A stretch of DNA of 64,000 bases from Chlamydoabsidia padenii (taxonomy: Eukaryota > Mucoromycota > Mucoromycetes > Mucorales > Cunninghamellaceae): NCBI GenBank assembly GCA_025330725.1, contig JAIWND010000005.1, positions 434,001 through 498,000 on the forward strand, in the 5' to 3' direction. Position 1 is the first letter of the stretch, and every line of letters begins with the position of its first letter. A program made the position numbers and the translations under genes. The notes under the pieces are model-generated. The model did no database searches and was not told the origin of the DNA. It was given only the letters and a program-made list of their open reading frames with translations. Shown one piece after another: positions 34,242-47,777 of the stretch.

Positions 34242-37200
34242 ATGGCAGCAACTTTTGGATATACCTCGAAACCCAAGACCATCGAAGTACCTTTGCAACA
34301 TGAACAAGTCTTGGAAGTAGTGTGTAACGACCTTCCTGTCAACCCTCTGGAATTGACTGACATCTTTCGACAAGAAGGTGTTGCTCTTGCTTACTATAGA
34401 GCACTCGCGGTAAGAAAAGAAAAGAAAAGAAAAGAAAAGGCAACTAACCCTTCCAGAACTACTTTACTCACTATCTGTTATTATTATAGATTGAATACTA
34501 TGAACAACACAAGATCAACGAAAGTGTTTCTGTCATCCAAACGGGTCTCACACTTGCCAGCCAAACGCCTCATACACAACCACGACAAAAGTTACCCTTA
34601 TTGACATTACTGGCGACACTTCACATGCGTTTCGCAAAACACTCCATGGACGCAAATGAACGACAGGATCATCTCAATAGCGCCGCACAAGCCATCAGCG
34701 AAGCCGAACGCATTCACAACCAATACGAGCAATGCTTCATCGTCAAGGGTAATCTCTTTTTGATGCGTCAAGATATTAAAGAAGCCATCCGCTGCTTTGA
34801 CATGGTTTTGGAAAAACGCCCTAGCTGCATCCCTGCTCTACTTAGCAAGGCCAAGATTCTCTACCACAACAAGGACTACAAGGGGGCACTCACATTATAT
34901 CAAAAGGCGCTCTTGTTTTCTCAAGGCGACGCTGCTGCTTCGGAAACAAGACTTGGTATTGCTCAATGCTTCTCTCAACTTGGTATGTTTGACGAAGCTA
35001 AGGTGGCATTGCAGGCTTGTATTGACAAGGTAAGAGCTGAGGGGTGGATGAAGGCACGTTAACCAGTAACTAATCCTTTGATTATTATTATTATATACCT
35101 TGTCTTTTATTGTAGAAGGACGCTACAACTGCTGCAGCACTGATACTACTATCGATAATCGAACAAAACGAATCAAAGGCTGCTATTGGTGGTCCAACAC
35201 AACAACAAGCATCTTTAAAAAGTGGTTTACAACACATGCAACAGTCTCATTATGCCGACAAACAAAACCCTGTAACATTGAATATGCTGTCCAACTACTT
35301 CTTCTTCACTGATGATATGGAAAAGGTGATATAATTGATTAATTAGTAGTAGAATGGATGTTTGACTCACTTTTGTTTATTCCACTAGGCCATACGAACT
35401 TCAACAAAAGCACTATCCAATGGTACAAACAACTCAACAAAGGCGGAATCATGTTATCAACTGGCACGGACTCATCACAAAATGGTAAACAAGGCAAAAT
35501 AGTAATTATATGGACAACCAAGACAGATGAATCGTTACAATTGCTGTTTTATCATTTATAGAATCGATACAATGAAGCGCTCAACTACTACCGACAATGC
35601 CTACAACTCAACCCAGAACATATTCTCGCCCAATTTGGTATTGGACAAATGCATCTTCAAAAAGGTAAGCAACATGCTTTGTTTGATTAATCTATCTGTT
35701 ACTAATATATTTTACTTTTTGTCTCTTACATTTTAAGAGGAATACACCGTTGCTTTAGGCATCTTTGAAAACATCCTGGAGGCTGAACCACAATGCATAG
35801 AAGCTATGAAGATTCTGGGATCGATTTACACCTTGACCGACAAAAAACAGCAAGCCTTGGCCTTATTCAACAAAGGTTTGGAAAAGTCCGCTCAGGACGT
35901 TTACCTCCTCATGGAAATTGCTCGACTCAACGAAGAAAAGAATCCTACTCGTGCTCTCGATTGTAAGTCGATCTAAACTTGTCATTGTTTTAAACGACCT
36001 CGACTCACTATCTCTGTTTAGACTACAGCCAGACACTCGATATCGTGGAAAGGGAAAACAATGAACATTCCTCTACCGACAGTAATCGCATCCGGCCTGA
36101 ATTATTGAACAACATTGGTGCTATGTATCATAAACAAGGTAAGAAGCAAAATAATGGAAGGCACATGTAGGAGGGGATTGGTGTCTAACTAATGCAAATT
36201 TTGTAGGTGATTTGGACAAGGCGGAGCAATACTACAGCCGAGCTATTCAAGCTTGTGATGACTTGACAAAGACCGATACCCAAAACGATGAAGACAATGA
36301 AAATAACATTCATGTGCATGCAAATAACGCGAAATTGACCATCACGTATAACTTGGGACGATTGTATGAAGATCGATCTGACACGGAAAAGGCAACTGTG
36401 ATTTACAACAAGATTGTGGAGGATTATCCTTCCTATGCAGATGGTAAGTAAGAGGGACCGAATAGAAGGTAGGGACAGGGTAGGTCAACAATGTACTCAT
36501 CTTTATTGTATTTATGTTTATAATAGCCCACTTCCGACTCGGTGTCATGCAACAATTGAAGGGTGACATAAATGAAGCGATCGAACACTACAAGCAAGTC
36601 TTTGGATCAGACGAAAACGATGCCAAGGCATGGATTATGATCGGTCAAGCACAATCTGAAAATAACGACAAGACATGTAAACGATCCTTCGAAAAGGTCC
36701 TGAAATCATGCGACAAGGATGATCTGTATACTCACGTTGCTCTTGGGAACTATCATGCATCTGCTGCCAGGGAAATGAAAACTGATAAACAATCTAGTCA
36801 GGTATGTACAAATAGGCATATAAAATGGAATATTGGTAACACTCACCTTTTTTATATCTATACCCATATACAATAATATAGCGCCAAGACTCATACAAAC
36901 TGGCTGTAAACTTCTATACACAAGCTCTCAAGAGAGATCCCAAGAATGCTTATGCTGCAAATGGTTTGGCTATCGTACTCGCTGAAAACAACAATATTGA
37001 TCAAGCAAAAGACATCTTTGCTCAAGTCCGTGAAGCAACACCGAATAACCCTTGTGTCTGGATCAATTTGGCCCATATATTTGTGGACTTGAAACACCTT
37101 AGCCAAGCTATTGTCATGGTAAAGGAAAAAAAAAAAAAAAAAAGACTCGATGGAATGATGGATCCTAACTTTATATACATACTTTTGCTTTAGTATGAAA

Positions 37201-38082
37201 ATGCCCTGAAGAAGTTCTACAGGGATGGTGATGCTAATATCTTACTATGTCTTGCACGTGCTCAATTTATGCTGGCGAAGAATACCAAGGACCCGGAAAT
37301 AATGTATGAATCTCTCCTCAACACCAAACGCGCCCAAGAATTACAACCCGAGGATAAATCTACCATGTACAACATTGCCTTGGTTCAACAACAATATGCA
37401 CAACTGATATCCGATCTCCCAACAGTGACCCGAACTTCCGACGCGATGCGCAAAGCTATAGAAGGACTAGAAAACAGCCAACAACTCTTCCGGACCCTCA
37501 TCAATGTACCAGAAGACGAACATGTATACTATGATCGTAAGATGGCTGAACAACGTGAACGATTCGGGGAAACACTACGAACTCAAATGGACCGAAAGAT
37601 GTTGGAACAACTACAATACGAAGAACAACGTGAAACCAAGCTGAAGGAGGTTCGACTACGACAAGAACAACGTGAAGCCAAACGACGACAAGATGAACTG
37701 GACAAGATTCAAGCCGAAGAAGACGAACGCCAACGTTTGGAAGAAGATCGACGTAGACTGATGGAAAAGGTGCGGGAAGATAACATGATGATGGCTCAAC
37801 GGGAATTGGAACTGCAGGATGATGAACAGGTCAAGAAAAGTCGATCGTCCAGCAAGAAACGAAAACATGATAATGATCGTGATGGTATTGTCTCTGATGG
37901 CGATGAAGATGATGAAGAAGAAGACGACGAAGCACCCACCCTTAGTAAAAAGGTAATATAAATACTTCATATCCAAACTAAATACTGATCCCCCTCCTTT
38001 TGTTTTTACTTTGATCTCCTTATGAAAACAGAAATACCGTAGTAAAGCTATCATTCAAGATTCGGATGAAGAGTCGGATTAG
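34242..38082 (+). CDS. CTR9: PAF1-complex subunit Ctr9 (TPR protein)
   Basis: Scaffold of the PAF1 complex, which follows RNA polymerase II and supports histone H2B ubiquitination and H3K4 methylation. Twelve exons: 34242-34409, 34490-35029, 35116-35325, 35389-35484, 35562-35664, 35738-35962, 36022-36138, 36207-36443, 36527-36801, 36882-37118, 37194-37952 and 38032-38082, giving 1005 residues with every phase consistent. The N terminus (EVPLQHEQVLEVVCNDLP) is typical of Ctr9. Repeated TPR units follow (AIRCFDMVLEKRPSCIPALL, ALNYYRQCLQLNPEHILAQF, AEQYYSRAIQACDDL, AVNFYTQALKRDPKNAYAAN). A charged coiled coil (about residues 770-900, rich in Glu, Arg and Gln) and an acidic C-terminal tail ending DSDEESD complete the expected layout. 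Confidence 0.95.
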
Positions 38083-38645
38083 TATAGTATAGTTGATTTA
38101 TATGTAGTTTAATATAGTCATGTTGAATAAAAGCTTGATGATTGGGAAATATTAAATTGTTGTGTACGGTCGATTAACTGACCAATGGGAATAATGGGTT
38201 TGTGCACGCCAATGTTGTTGGAGGGATTTAAACTTCTGCATGAACCACAATACCTAAAAATAGACTTCCGCTCAAAAACATACGACTTGATTTATGAGCA
38301 AGGTGATATGTAGTGATGTCGCTTCCATTTGTGCAACATTTATCATGTTCAGTTCTTCCATCAAGTTGAATTGACATGATACATCATCAGCTCGAATTGT
38401 TTCACTTTTACATATCGCTCCAAAAAAAGAAGTGCGGGATTTTTAAACAAAAAAGTACATACTTTATTATTGTTGTGAAGACATGTATAAAAAAAGAAAT
38501 GATTACAATGTGGCATGTTTTATTTTTATAATGTAATGTTAATATGTATAAACCTATTAGTTATATGACTAGAGAGATAAAGAGGGGAGGACTATAACTA
38601 TGGGATGTGGTGGGAGTATTTAAGTAATAAGTAACCTAATCTAAT
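38083..38645. other. convergent spacer with two orphan elements
   Basis: Between the stops of CTR9 and the glycosyltransferase gene. Unexpectedly for a convergent region it holds GAGGGATTTAAAC (38221-38233) and GCGGGATTTTTAAAC (38434-38448). No gene seen between them. Confidence 0.45.
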
Positions 38646-40375
38646 CTAATGGTCTACTAGGCGTTGTTGCTGTTGTTGATGTTCGTCGTCATTGGACCAA
38701 AATGGATCCTTCTGTTGTTCATGGGGATTTTCAGTCGTAGGAGGTGATGCGACTTTATAGTATTGATGGATCTGTTGCTGTATTCGTGCATTATATTGAT
38801 CATCATTGACAGGTTGATTTAGTTGATCCATTTCAATTTTAACGGCCCCATTCGCATCATCCAGTTCGCCTTGTTTTTTAATGTCTGCCGCTAATTCGGT
38901 GCCAATGCCTATATAAGTCAAGATGCATGTATAGTTAGTATCAAGAGATGTCATATATCCTTATGACAAGCATTAACTTACCTGCACGTGTACCCCAAGC
39001 AGTAACATGTAAAGTAAAGAGAGCATAAATCTTCATGATGGCAAAGTAATAGTTGAATATCAGCCAGCAAGGAAGCACCCAGATATCTTGTGGCCGTTTC
39101 AAAAAGTGAGGAATCAGCTTGAGAGCACGAGTGACCAGTAACCAAACAATATACGAGATGGCAATGTTCCAAGCCGGTAAAGGAGCATTCGTTTGCCCCG
39201 GTCGACTTTCTTGTAAAGAAGCAAAAGTAGCCACAAGGATGGGACCAGCTAACAAAGTTAAAGGGTTGAATAGTTTGTCGACCATAGTAAAAGCCACATA
39301 GGGATGTCGACGCCAAATATACCGTTCAGTGAATAAAGACCTAAAATCAGATCGCCATGTATTCCGAGTCCATCGTAGCACCTGTTTGACAAACCTCCAA
39401 TTGTTCTTGAATGTGGAGAAGAGTTCAGCTTCCTTGCAGACCTGAGCATAAGTATTCCATCCATGAGAGTGCATCCACCGAGTCAAAAACTTGTCATCAC
39501 CCGAGTTCAAGGGGTACTTTCCACGCCAAAGATCATTGGTGAAACAGTATTGGAAGGCGGGATCCTTCAGAATTAGAGTACGATAGGCGGCTGTTCGGCC
39601 CGAGAGACAGCAAATACCACCATCGATGTGTGTAGAGGCAGCGATTTCAATGTTACGACTTGTCAAGCGATACCCCGCCAAGATTTCCCACATGGTTTGA
39701 TGGCCATTTGGATCCACCGCATGTACTGTTTGAGATGTACCCACACCACCCATTTGTAAATCTTCAAAGCACGCCAAGATATATTCAAGCATTGTCGGTT
39801 TCCAGATTGCATCATCATCGGCAAACACAACTATTTCTGTTGATGTTGCATTCACACCTTCCACCATTTGTAACCGTTTGTTCGCTTTGGGTACCGTTCG
39901 GACTGAGATTCGAGAGGGATCGACTTCGTTGGCTAGTTCTTGTAATGGTTTGCGCATGGATGTTTCAGTGATGATAATGATTTCCTTGGGCTTGCATGCT
40001 AGAATCAAAATAGATAAAAGATTGTTAATGGAGTGTTTCACAAAGAGAATCATTCCTTACCTAACCAACTTTTAGCAGCAATCTTGAATTCTTCACCAGC
40101 ATCGATGGTAGGTACAATAATTGTCACATCCCTTTCTGGCAAGTAAGTTGGATTTAATTTTGGTCGTCTTGGTTTGTACACCAGGTATGCCGCGAGCTTG
40201 ATAAAAAACCACAAGTATCTATTGAGTAAAAGAGTTAGTCCATGCACTACCCTTTTTCTAGTTTTTTTTTTTTTTTTTTTTTCCTTTTCTTTCTTTTTAG
40301 TTACCTGTAGAAGCCAATAATACCAAAAGGTAAAAAGAATGGCAACAATCCCAAGTCGTTAGTGAGATACAACAT
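38646..40375 (-). CDS. family 2 glycosyltransferase (Cps1/hyaluronan-synthase-like)
   Basis: Membrane polysaccharide synthase using a nucleotide sugar. Exons 40375-40305, 40218-40061, 39998-38982 and 38908-38646 give 502 residues. An N-terminal membrane span (LPFFLPFGIIGFYRYLWFFI) precedes the GT-A catalytic domain: DVTIIVPTIDAGEEF, VVFADDDAIWKPTMLEYIL (the DxD metal site), GDDKFLTRWMHSHGW (acceptor-side acidic residues), and KQVLRWTRNTWRSD, which replaces the QxxRW motif of chitin synthases. Two or three C-terminal spans follow (LTLLAGPILVATFASL, ISYIVWLLVT, LIFNYYFAIMKIYALF). The cytosolic tail is Gln-rich. Layout and motifs fit the fungal Cps1 group; the polymer made is unknown. Confidence 0.85.
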
Positions 40376-41691
40376 TGTGCAAAAAAGTACAATTGATCGT
40401 GTCCAGGTCAATCACAGAATGTTGCCCTGAGTAGTAATGCGATAAGGATAAGAATGACAAAGGTGACTTTGTGTTCTAGTGGTATAAAGTATAAAAGTGT
40501 TGTGTGGAAGTGAGTTAGGCAGTAATGACAAAAAGGAGTGAACACTTAAAAGAAAAGAGAAAAAAGGGAAAGAGAAGGAAGAAATCATGGAATGAAAATC
40601 AAAGAGGGAAATCAAAAATAATTCAAACACCGACCTGTCACACTGTTCATGTTCTTCCACGATACAAAAATAGCCCTTTCTATACGTTAAACTTAATTTT
40701 AGTCCGTACATGTCAGTGGGACAGGCTAATAAAATATCATTGTTATCATGCTACACTATTGATCCGTTGACCCGATAAACATTCTCGATACCTCTTGTCC
40801 CCTCACCTTCCTCTTCCTCTCTTTGCGGGTAAATAAATGATGGTGGTGGAGTGTGAATGAAGCAATCATTCTAATTTTAACGACAAGGTTACCACTCTTG
40901 AATCATACAACATAGGGTGACTTGTATAATGCCTACAATCTGGTTAGTCAGGGCATATTACTTGACGATAAGAGTACACAGCATGATGCATCGTTTAGCC
41001 TACTCATCAATAAGGAAAGCGGAGATAAGTGCTATCAGTACTATTATTGAGGCCCTATCTCCCAAGGTTAGAATTAAATGATGGAAATGGCATTTCTTGT
41101 CATGTGAAGATACCGTAGACTCAAATCTTCCTTCCTCCCGCCACCCAAAAACAACAACTCGCTAGTGGACGGCTCTTTCGAGTGAAAGCTCTCTTGGGTT
41201 GTACATCTCATCAATCCACTAAAAGAAATTGAATCCAGGTACAGCATTGAGCCTCATCCCTATGTCCTACATTACTTTTGATCATGTTACTGCTACTTTT
41301 GATTTATACCAGGAGAACGAAAAAGGGAGAATAGGAGGGCGCGGGATTTGAAAAATGGTTCGATATGCATGTTGCAGTTTCAAATCCCGCGTGTCCCCAA
41401 AAACTCGGACTGATCAAACATGTCAAAAGGATATCACCTCATATAAATCAAACCATCAATTGAGTTTTCAATCATTCCACAAAATATAAAAATAGACAGA
41501 TAAGTGTAAAACCGATGGAAAGCAAACTTGTCAGCTAACGTCATACAAAGTCAAGTTCCTATTAAAAGTATTAAATAGCATTGTGATTTTTATTGTTGTA
41601 CATAAGAAGTAGTAATTATATAAAGTAGACTATATGTAAGTATAAAAAACTAAATAGGGGATGATTATAAAAACCAAATATGGTGATAGTA
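40376..41691. other. spacer between glycosyltransferase and PAK genes
   Basis: 1.3 kb holding an inverted pair of promoter elements (41339-41391). Between about 40919 and 41075 is a plus-strand coding-like block (DLYNAYNLVSQGILLDDKST) vaguely like a MIT domain, broken by a TGA. No intact gene seen. Confidence 0.4.
41339..41391. promoter_or_regulatory. inverted pair of promoter elements
   Basis: GCGCGGGATTTGAAAAA (41339-41355) faces TTTCAAATCCCGCG (41378-41391) across 22 bases, forming an imperfect inverted repeat of the window element. It lies 300 bases beyond the PAK stop and 960 bases upstream of the glycosyltransferase ATG, so neither neighbour explains it well. Confidence 0.5.
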
Positions 41692-44619
41692 TTAGTAGTT
41701 TTTCCTTGCATTCCTGCTTGATTTGATGAGAGGAATCAAAGACTTGACCGCGTCGCCTTTTTTCAAGAAGGGATGTGCCAATAAATCTATCGCTTCCGGT
41801 CGATCGTGTACTTCAACAGCAAGGGAGGTTTGTAAAAAATTGATGAGGTGAGCAGATAGGGCGTCAGGGTGCTGGAGAGTCGGAGTACCATTGGTTGCGA
41901 TCAGATACAAAGCCCGCAGAGGATTTTCGTGCAAGTAGGGTGGTTCGCCTTCAATCATTTCGATCACCATAATACCAAGTGACCAAATATCCACCTTGGG
42001 TCCATAATCTTTTCTGGTTACCACTTCAGGCGCCATCCAGTAAGGAGTGCCTACCATTGTAGATCGAGTTTCCGCATCACTGAGTCGAGCACAGAATCCA
42101 AAATCAGCTAAACAGAAGAAGAAGAAAAAAGTAAAAAGGTTAATAGAGACTTCTTTTGTAATGGAAGGAGGAGGTTTTTTTTTTTTTTTGACTTACTTAA
42201 TTTGACATGACCATTTAAACCAAGTAGAACATTATCAGATTTGATATCCCGATGTATAATACCCAGTTGATGCAAATGAGCAATTCCCTGTAATGTTTCC
42301 CGGCAAACAGTGGCGATCTGAGTTTCTGTCATCATATTTGTTGTCACTACATCTGTAAGAGATCCACCTTCCATGTATTCCATCACCACCCATAATTCAC
42401 CATGTACCAAGAAGGAATCGATAAAGTTGACAATGTTCTTGTTCCGAGCTTCACGCATCACCAAGATTTCATTGATAATCAGTTCTTTCTTCGGTTGTTG
42501 GGCTAGATTCATTTGTTTGATAGCCACCGACATGTTGGTATCCACTGATTGTGCCGTACAGACTCCGCCAGATGCACTATAAATATAAAGAATGATTAGT
42601 TTTGTATACCTTTTCATGATTTCCTCCTCCTTTTTTACTTACCCTTGGCCAATTTTAAGCATGTTCCGATAGAGTTTAGTGGGGTCCGCATCAGTGCAAA
42701 TCGCTTTGAGATCAGCTACAATTTCCGCGTCCTTTTCCGCTTCCCGTTGTCGTCGTTGTTCGCGCCTCTTGCTTCGAGTTTCTGCACCAGCATCCATTGC
42801 TGGATCCAAAGGAGCTGCCACCGAAGAGATAAATACTTCATCTGATTCACGATCGAATTTCTTGGTTGGGTTGTTGTTGGGGTGTAAATTTTTTCGAGTA
42901 GGTGCAACCGGTCGTTGGTCGTTGAATGGCGATAAGGGTGGTTTCTGTGATGTTGTAGGTTTGATGACGCCTGTTGATGATTTCAAATGAGCTGGTTTGG
43001 TTGAAGTAGGTGGTTTAGGTGGTGGTGGTTTCCATTTGCTTTTTGTTGTTGATGGTGACTGATGATGTGGAATAGATATAGATGGAAGTGTTGGCAAAGA
43101 TGCTGATGACGGTAGACTTGTTTTTGTTGGACTTTGGAAGAAGGACATACGCTGAGCAACAGATAATGGTGGTGGTGGATCAATATCTTGATGATCTGAA
43201 GGTGTAGTAGAGGACAATGGACCTATCAAATCAATATAATGATTAGAAACCAGCATATATATGTAAATTAACACGAAACATGCATCTGTAAGTTACCTGA
43301 TTTTTGAGATGGTCTGGACGGTACTGTCGGGGGTGATGATGATGATGATGATGAGGATGACGAGGATGTTGTTGTAGAAGAAGAAGAGTTGCTGAATCCA
43401 GGAGGTCGAGCGGGTATGGAAGGTGGTGTGTGACTTTGCTGAGGTAGATCATGATCATTTGAAGGGACAACAACTAGTTTAGGTCGAGCTCGTTGAGGTA
43501 GTGGTGGCGGAGTACCAGTTGCATTAAATCGCTGTCCATTATCCACATTAAGCCGAGATGAATATGTATTTCCAAACTTTTCCCAAACATCATCTTGCGA
43601 TTGTTCCCTTGTCTCCTTGTAGAATTCCAGTACATCAAGTACAGCCTAGAGGAGAGTTGAGTTAGTACCGCCTGTGTGTTTACCAGTGTTTATCTTTATT
43701 TCCATACCTGTGGGTTTTCCTTCTGTTCCCTTTTTGTAATTCCACTTTCTTGTAATAAAATTTGCCATTCCCTAGGTAGTCCAGTGAATTCGCCAGTTTG
43801 CTGATTGAATCCAACATGTGTGACATGGACAAGGTTGTATGGAGAAGAGATCTTGCTTTTAGGATTAGTGGTTTGTGCGGTGGTTTGTGAAGTTGATGAT
43901 GAAGAGGAAGACAATGGCTGTGTCAACAAATCTATATGTGTATGTATAAATAAAACAAACAATTGATCAGTAAGTCATTTACATATCCTTTTTATGCAAC
44001 ATTTGTACTTACCACTAACACTTCCCACTACCTTTCCAAAGACACCTTTAAACACATTGGTATTCACATAAGTGAGAGCATTAGGTTTGGTATCGTCTTC
44101 TTTTTTGATATTAGTCAAGGAGGCATGAGTTGAATTGATACTTGTTGTTGTTGTTGAAATACCTGTTCTGTTGGATTCCAAAAGAGATAAAGCATTGGCG
44201 GAAGGTCGTGGAGGTGGAGGTGGTGGGACTTGTAAACCATTTTGTTGTTGCCGAGGAGATACATTGTTGATATACAAGGATTCAGTTGACGAGTTGTTAT
44301 TGTGAAACCGCTGGAGTTGACCATTACCAGTGGCGTGAGGAAATACTTTTTGATGCAAGTGATGATGAGTCGAGTTATCCCCAGTAACATGGCGACGGAT
44401 ATTTTCAACATTTCTAGGTGAGGTGGTCCGTGTTGAATAACTTTGTTTAATAAGTGTAGGTGGTATATCAGATCGGCTGTTTCGAGATGAAGTATGTTTT
44501 GGTGAACTAGTCGCCAAAAGAGGAGAACCAGGACTTGTATTAGACGTTTCGTTGTTGCTGTTAAAGAGTTTAATGTTGACAGACACAATGCCATTAGGTG
44601 GAGAAGGAGGTGTCGACAT
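41692..44619 (-). CDS. STE20: p21-activated kinase with CRIB domain (Ste20/Shk1 type)
   Basis: Effector kinase of Cdc42/Rac controlling polarity and MAP-kinase signalling. Exons 44619-44013, 43931-43708, 43645-43297, 43222-42643, 42576-42197 and 42107-41692 give 851 residues. The N-terminal 200 residues are low-complexity with a polyproline run ([10 protein letters not shown]). The CRIB/PBD domain starts near residue 230: [20 protein letters not shown], then [19 protein letters not shown] long Ser/Pro/Thr linker leads to the kinase domain: [14 protein letters not shown] (about residue 582), [29 protein letters not shown] (junction inside), [20 protein letters not shown]. No PH domain precedes the CRIB, which argues for Ste20 rather than Cla4. 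A perfect promoter element is 158 bases upstream. Confidence 0.92.
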
Positions 44620-44776
44620 GGTATATAATATATAAACAGGTAAAATATATAAAGTAAAAAGTAACACTACGTATAAAGTACAAGATAAAGCATATGAAGA
44701 AAAAGAGAAAGGAAAGGAAGGAAGGAAAAAAAAAAAACAAGGAAGCAAGCCGAGAAAAGGGCGCTTATTCAATTCA

Positions 44777-44789
44777 TTTCAAATCCCGC
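44777..44789 (-). promoter_or_regulatory. GCGGGATTTGAAA element in divergent PAK/HSPA12-like promoter
   Basis: Perfect core, in sense for PAK (158 bases) and reverse for the HSPA12-like gene (70 bases). The two genes are divergent and may share it. Confidence 0.5.
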
Positions 44790-44858
44790 ATTTCAACCTT
44801 CTCTTCTTTTTTTCTTTCTCTTTATGACTTTAACTTTGATAGACGCCATCACACATCT

Positions 44859-47096
44859 ATGCTGACTGACCAAGATTACTCACAAACTGAATATAGTGTG
44901 ATTATATCCATTGACTTTGGTAAGATTCTACTGTAAATTAAAAAAATAAACTACACCCTACTCATTTTTACCTCCTGCTCCTTTTTATTTTTTATTTTTT
45001 ACACAGGCACGACCTTTTCGGTAAGCACCTTCTCGTATTAAAAAAAAAAAAAAAAAACAATCGTGTACTAACATTCCAACTTTGTTTCTACTTTATAATT
45101 ATACAAATAGGGTTGTAGTTATGCTCTCAAGGAATCTCAAGAAATATGCGACATTGTAAAGTGGCCCAAGTATACTGGTTTTTATGGCAAAGTCCCCACC
45201 CTGTTATATTACAAGACAACTACCAAAAGACTCATGGACTGGGGTAATGGTGCAAGGTTATTATCATTCAAGGTAAGGACTAGTTATATCAAACAGAGAT
45301 CTGATCTGTATGAACCAACTCTTCTTTTGTTATTGTATGTGATAGCCAAAACAAGAAGGTGACCTTATTCATAACTTCAAAATGTGGTTGGCAGAGGAAA
45401 ATACTACGAACAAGGATACCATTATCAAGACGATCTCTGACTACTTGGCAAAGATTCATCAACATGTTCTTGACGAATTGGAAAAAAGGTTGGATCCTCA
45501 ATACACGCCTGACCAATTTTGTTATGTAATAAAAGATATATGGAGAACAAAACGGGGTCATGATCTAACGATTTCCTTTTTTGATTTACATAGTGTCTTA
45601 CTGTCCCTGCTATCTGGTCAGACCATGCCAAGGCGATGATGCGTGAAGCGGTGATTAAGGCTGGCATTGTGGAACCTGATGATCCTTTGGATAGACTGAC
45701 TTTAATAAGCGAACCTGAAGCGGCTGCTCTTTACTGTGAACGTAAATGTGATATGTCGAATCTTAAACATGATGATAAATTCATGATCATTGATGCTGGT
45801 GGTGGTACGGTGGATCTAATTGTGTAGTAAGTAATTATCACCCCTTCCCCCTTTTTGTTTTGTTTTTACTTTTTATAACTTGGTTATACTAACTCACTCC
45901 TCTAGTGAAATATATCAACCTTCTCCGGATATGCCTCGAAAACTAAAAGAACTGACAAGTGGTTATGGTGGTGTCTGTGGTAGCTCGGATATTGATAAAA
46001 ACATGCGTAATTTGCTTCTAAGCAAGTTTGGTCCTGGTGGTGCTGCTATGCCGACATGTACTTTGGAAATGATAATGGAAACTTTTATTGAATACATCAA
46101 GGTAAAACTATACATGAATCGACGAAACCAAAATTAACTTGCTTCTTTACTTAGCCCGTATTTCTAGGTAGTGATGATGATCAACTTTTGGATATTCCTG
46201 CTTCTGCATTATCTTACTTACCGAAAGGATTGTTAAACGAGGTAATTGAATGAAAAGAGGTACTGTCTATCATATGTGTTTTAATATTCCTTTTCTTTTT
46301 TATGCTATTAGGATTATCAACTCGTATTAACAGCGGCAGAATTGGTTGAACAAGTGTTTGGACCTGTCTTTACATCTGTATCGACCCTCATCAAGGATCA
46401 ACTACAACAGGCGAACATTCAGGTGAACACAGCGTTTTTGGTGGGTGGATTCGGAAGCTCTACTTACTTGTACCAAACGATCAAGGATGCTTTCCAAGAC
46501 CAAATCGAACATTTTGTGGCTCCTCCACATGCGGAATTGGCCATTGTGCGTGGTGCGGTATATCATTGTTTGACTCCTGATGTAGTGACAAGCAAAGTGG
46601 CTCGACGAACTTATGGCGTACGGACTCGACTCCCCTTTGAACATGGATTAGACCCTGAAGAAAGCGCAGTGGTAACGTCGGATGGAATCAAAAGGTGCTC
46701 TACTCGGTTTGATGTAATCCTTCGGAAGGGACAACGTGTCAAGGTGGATAGCAAGCTAAGGCGATCTTTTTGGGTGACTTATCCAAAACACACAGAAGGT
46801 AATTAAAATAAATGGTTGAAACAATATACTAAAGTATCATTATTTTGTTTTATTTTTCACTTCAAGCTGATCTATATGTTTACGATGGTGATGATCCAAT
46901 TCCACGACAAATTAACGATGCGGGTGTCAAGAAAATTGCTGACTTTCCTATCAAAATGCCACATTTACCTGGTCTGGCGGCAGGTAAACGGGTTGATGTT
47001 AGTATAGACTTTATCTTTGGGCTGACTGAATTGAAGGTGGATGTGTTAGTATCTGGCTATCGATCCCAATTCACAACTCGTCTCCTTGACAAATGA
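44859..47096 (+). CDS. HSPA12-like Hsp70 family protein
   Basis: Distant Hsp70 relative with an actin-like ATPase fold. Exons 44859-44919, 45007-45020, 45111-45272, 45346-45525, 45594-45826, 45906-46101, 46155-46241, 46312-46798 and 46867-47096 give 549 residues. Phosphate-1 loop IISIDFGGTTFSGCSYAL is spread over three exons, the middle one only 14 nt. Also visible: CLTVPAIWSDHAKAMMREA, LISEPEAAALYCE, the phosphate-2 loop FMIIDAGGGTVDLIVYE and the adenosine motif FLVGGFGSSTYLY. The HSPA12-type spacing and the absence of the long C-terminal substrate domain separate it from canonical Hsp70s. Many Mucoromycota carry expanded families of such proteins. Function unknown; possibly stress or signalling. 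Confidence 0.9.
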
Positions 47097-47777
47097 TACT
47101 GTAATAAACTACTCATTGATAAATCCATTGTGTCCACTGTCTGGTAAGTGAAAGTTATTCCTTAGTATGATTCGACTACCCTAACTTGATATTTCTTCTT
47201 TTTATAGATATGACCTATAGATTGTGTCTTCCTTGATATAACAAAGTCCGACATATCCTCAAGCTGTGGAGAGTGTGCATTGAAGATACGACAACCCATT
47301 AAATAGGAGACCCCGGTGACAGGTAATACATAAATAAACTGGATCGTCCTTTATACTTCAAAATCAATACATTACGGCGCGCGGTTTACAACAAAGGAGA
47401 GACCCGATGCAATGGTTAATATCTCTTTAGTGGACAGCAACATGGCTCTGATGACTATGCAACAAGTCAAGACAAAGTGCCCCGGCTGGAATTACACTAA
47501 TTCCTTTTAACAAAACCCATAGTTTGTAGTATACTTTATATTTTATCAATCACAATAAAAAGGCCAGATTATTTATTATTTATCAAGATATCTTTAAAAA
47601 TGTGTTTTTTTATCATGTCAAAAGGATTGTGTTTGCATTGATGACTATATTTATGTGTGTGTGTGTGTGTGTGTGTGTGCTTTACAATGGGAAGGGGATG
47701 GAGAGGATATAAAACTATTTGTACAAGTGAATTTAAAAAATAAAATAAAAAAGTGGTAGTAATAAAGAAGATGTCCA
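47097..47777. other. convergent spacer
   Basis: AT-rich region with a GT repeat near 47656-47679. A GCGCGCGG string near 47376 stands out in composition. No gene seen. Confidence 0.5.

Noticed and set aside
40919..41250. MIT-domain-like block (AYNLVSQGILLDD)
   Set aside because: Similarity is weak and the frame breaks after about 45 codons; kept only as a remark in the spacer entry.
47370..47480. GC-richer patch after the HSPA12-like gene
   Set aside because: No open frame of note and no repeat structure; not enough to call a feature.
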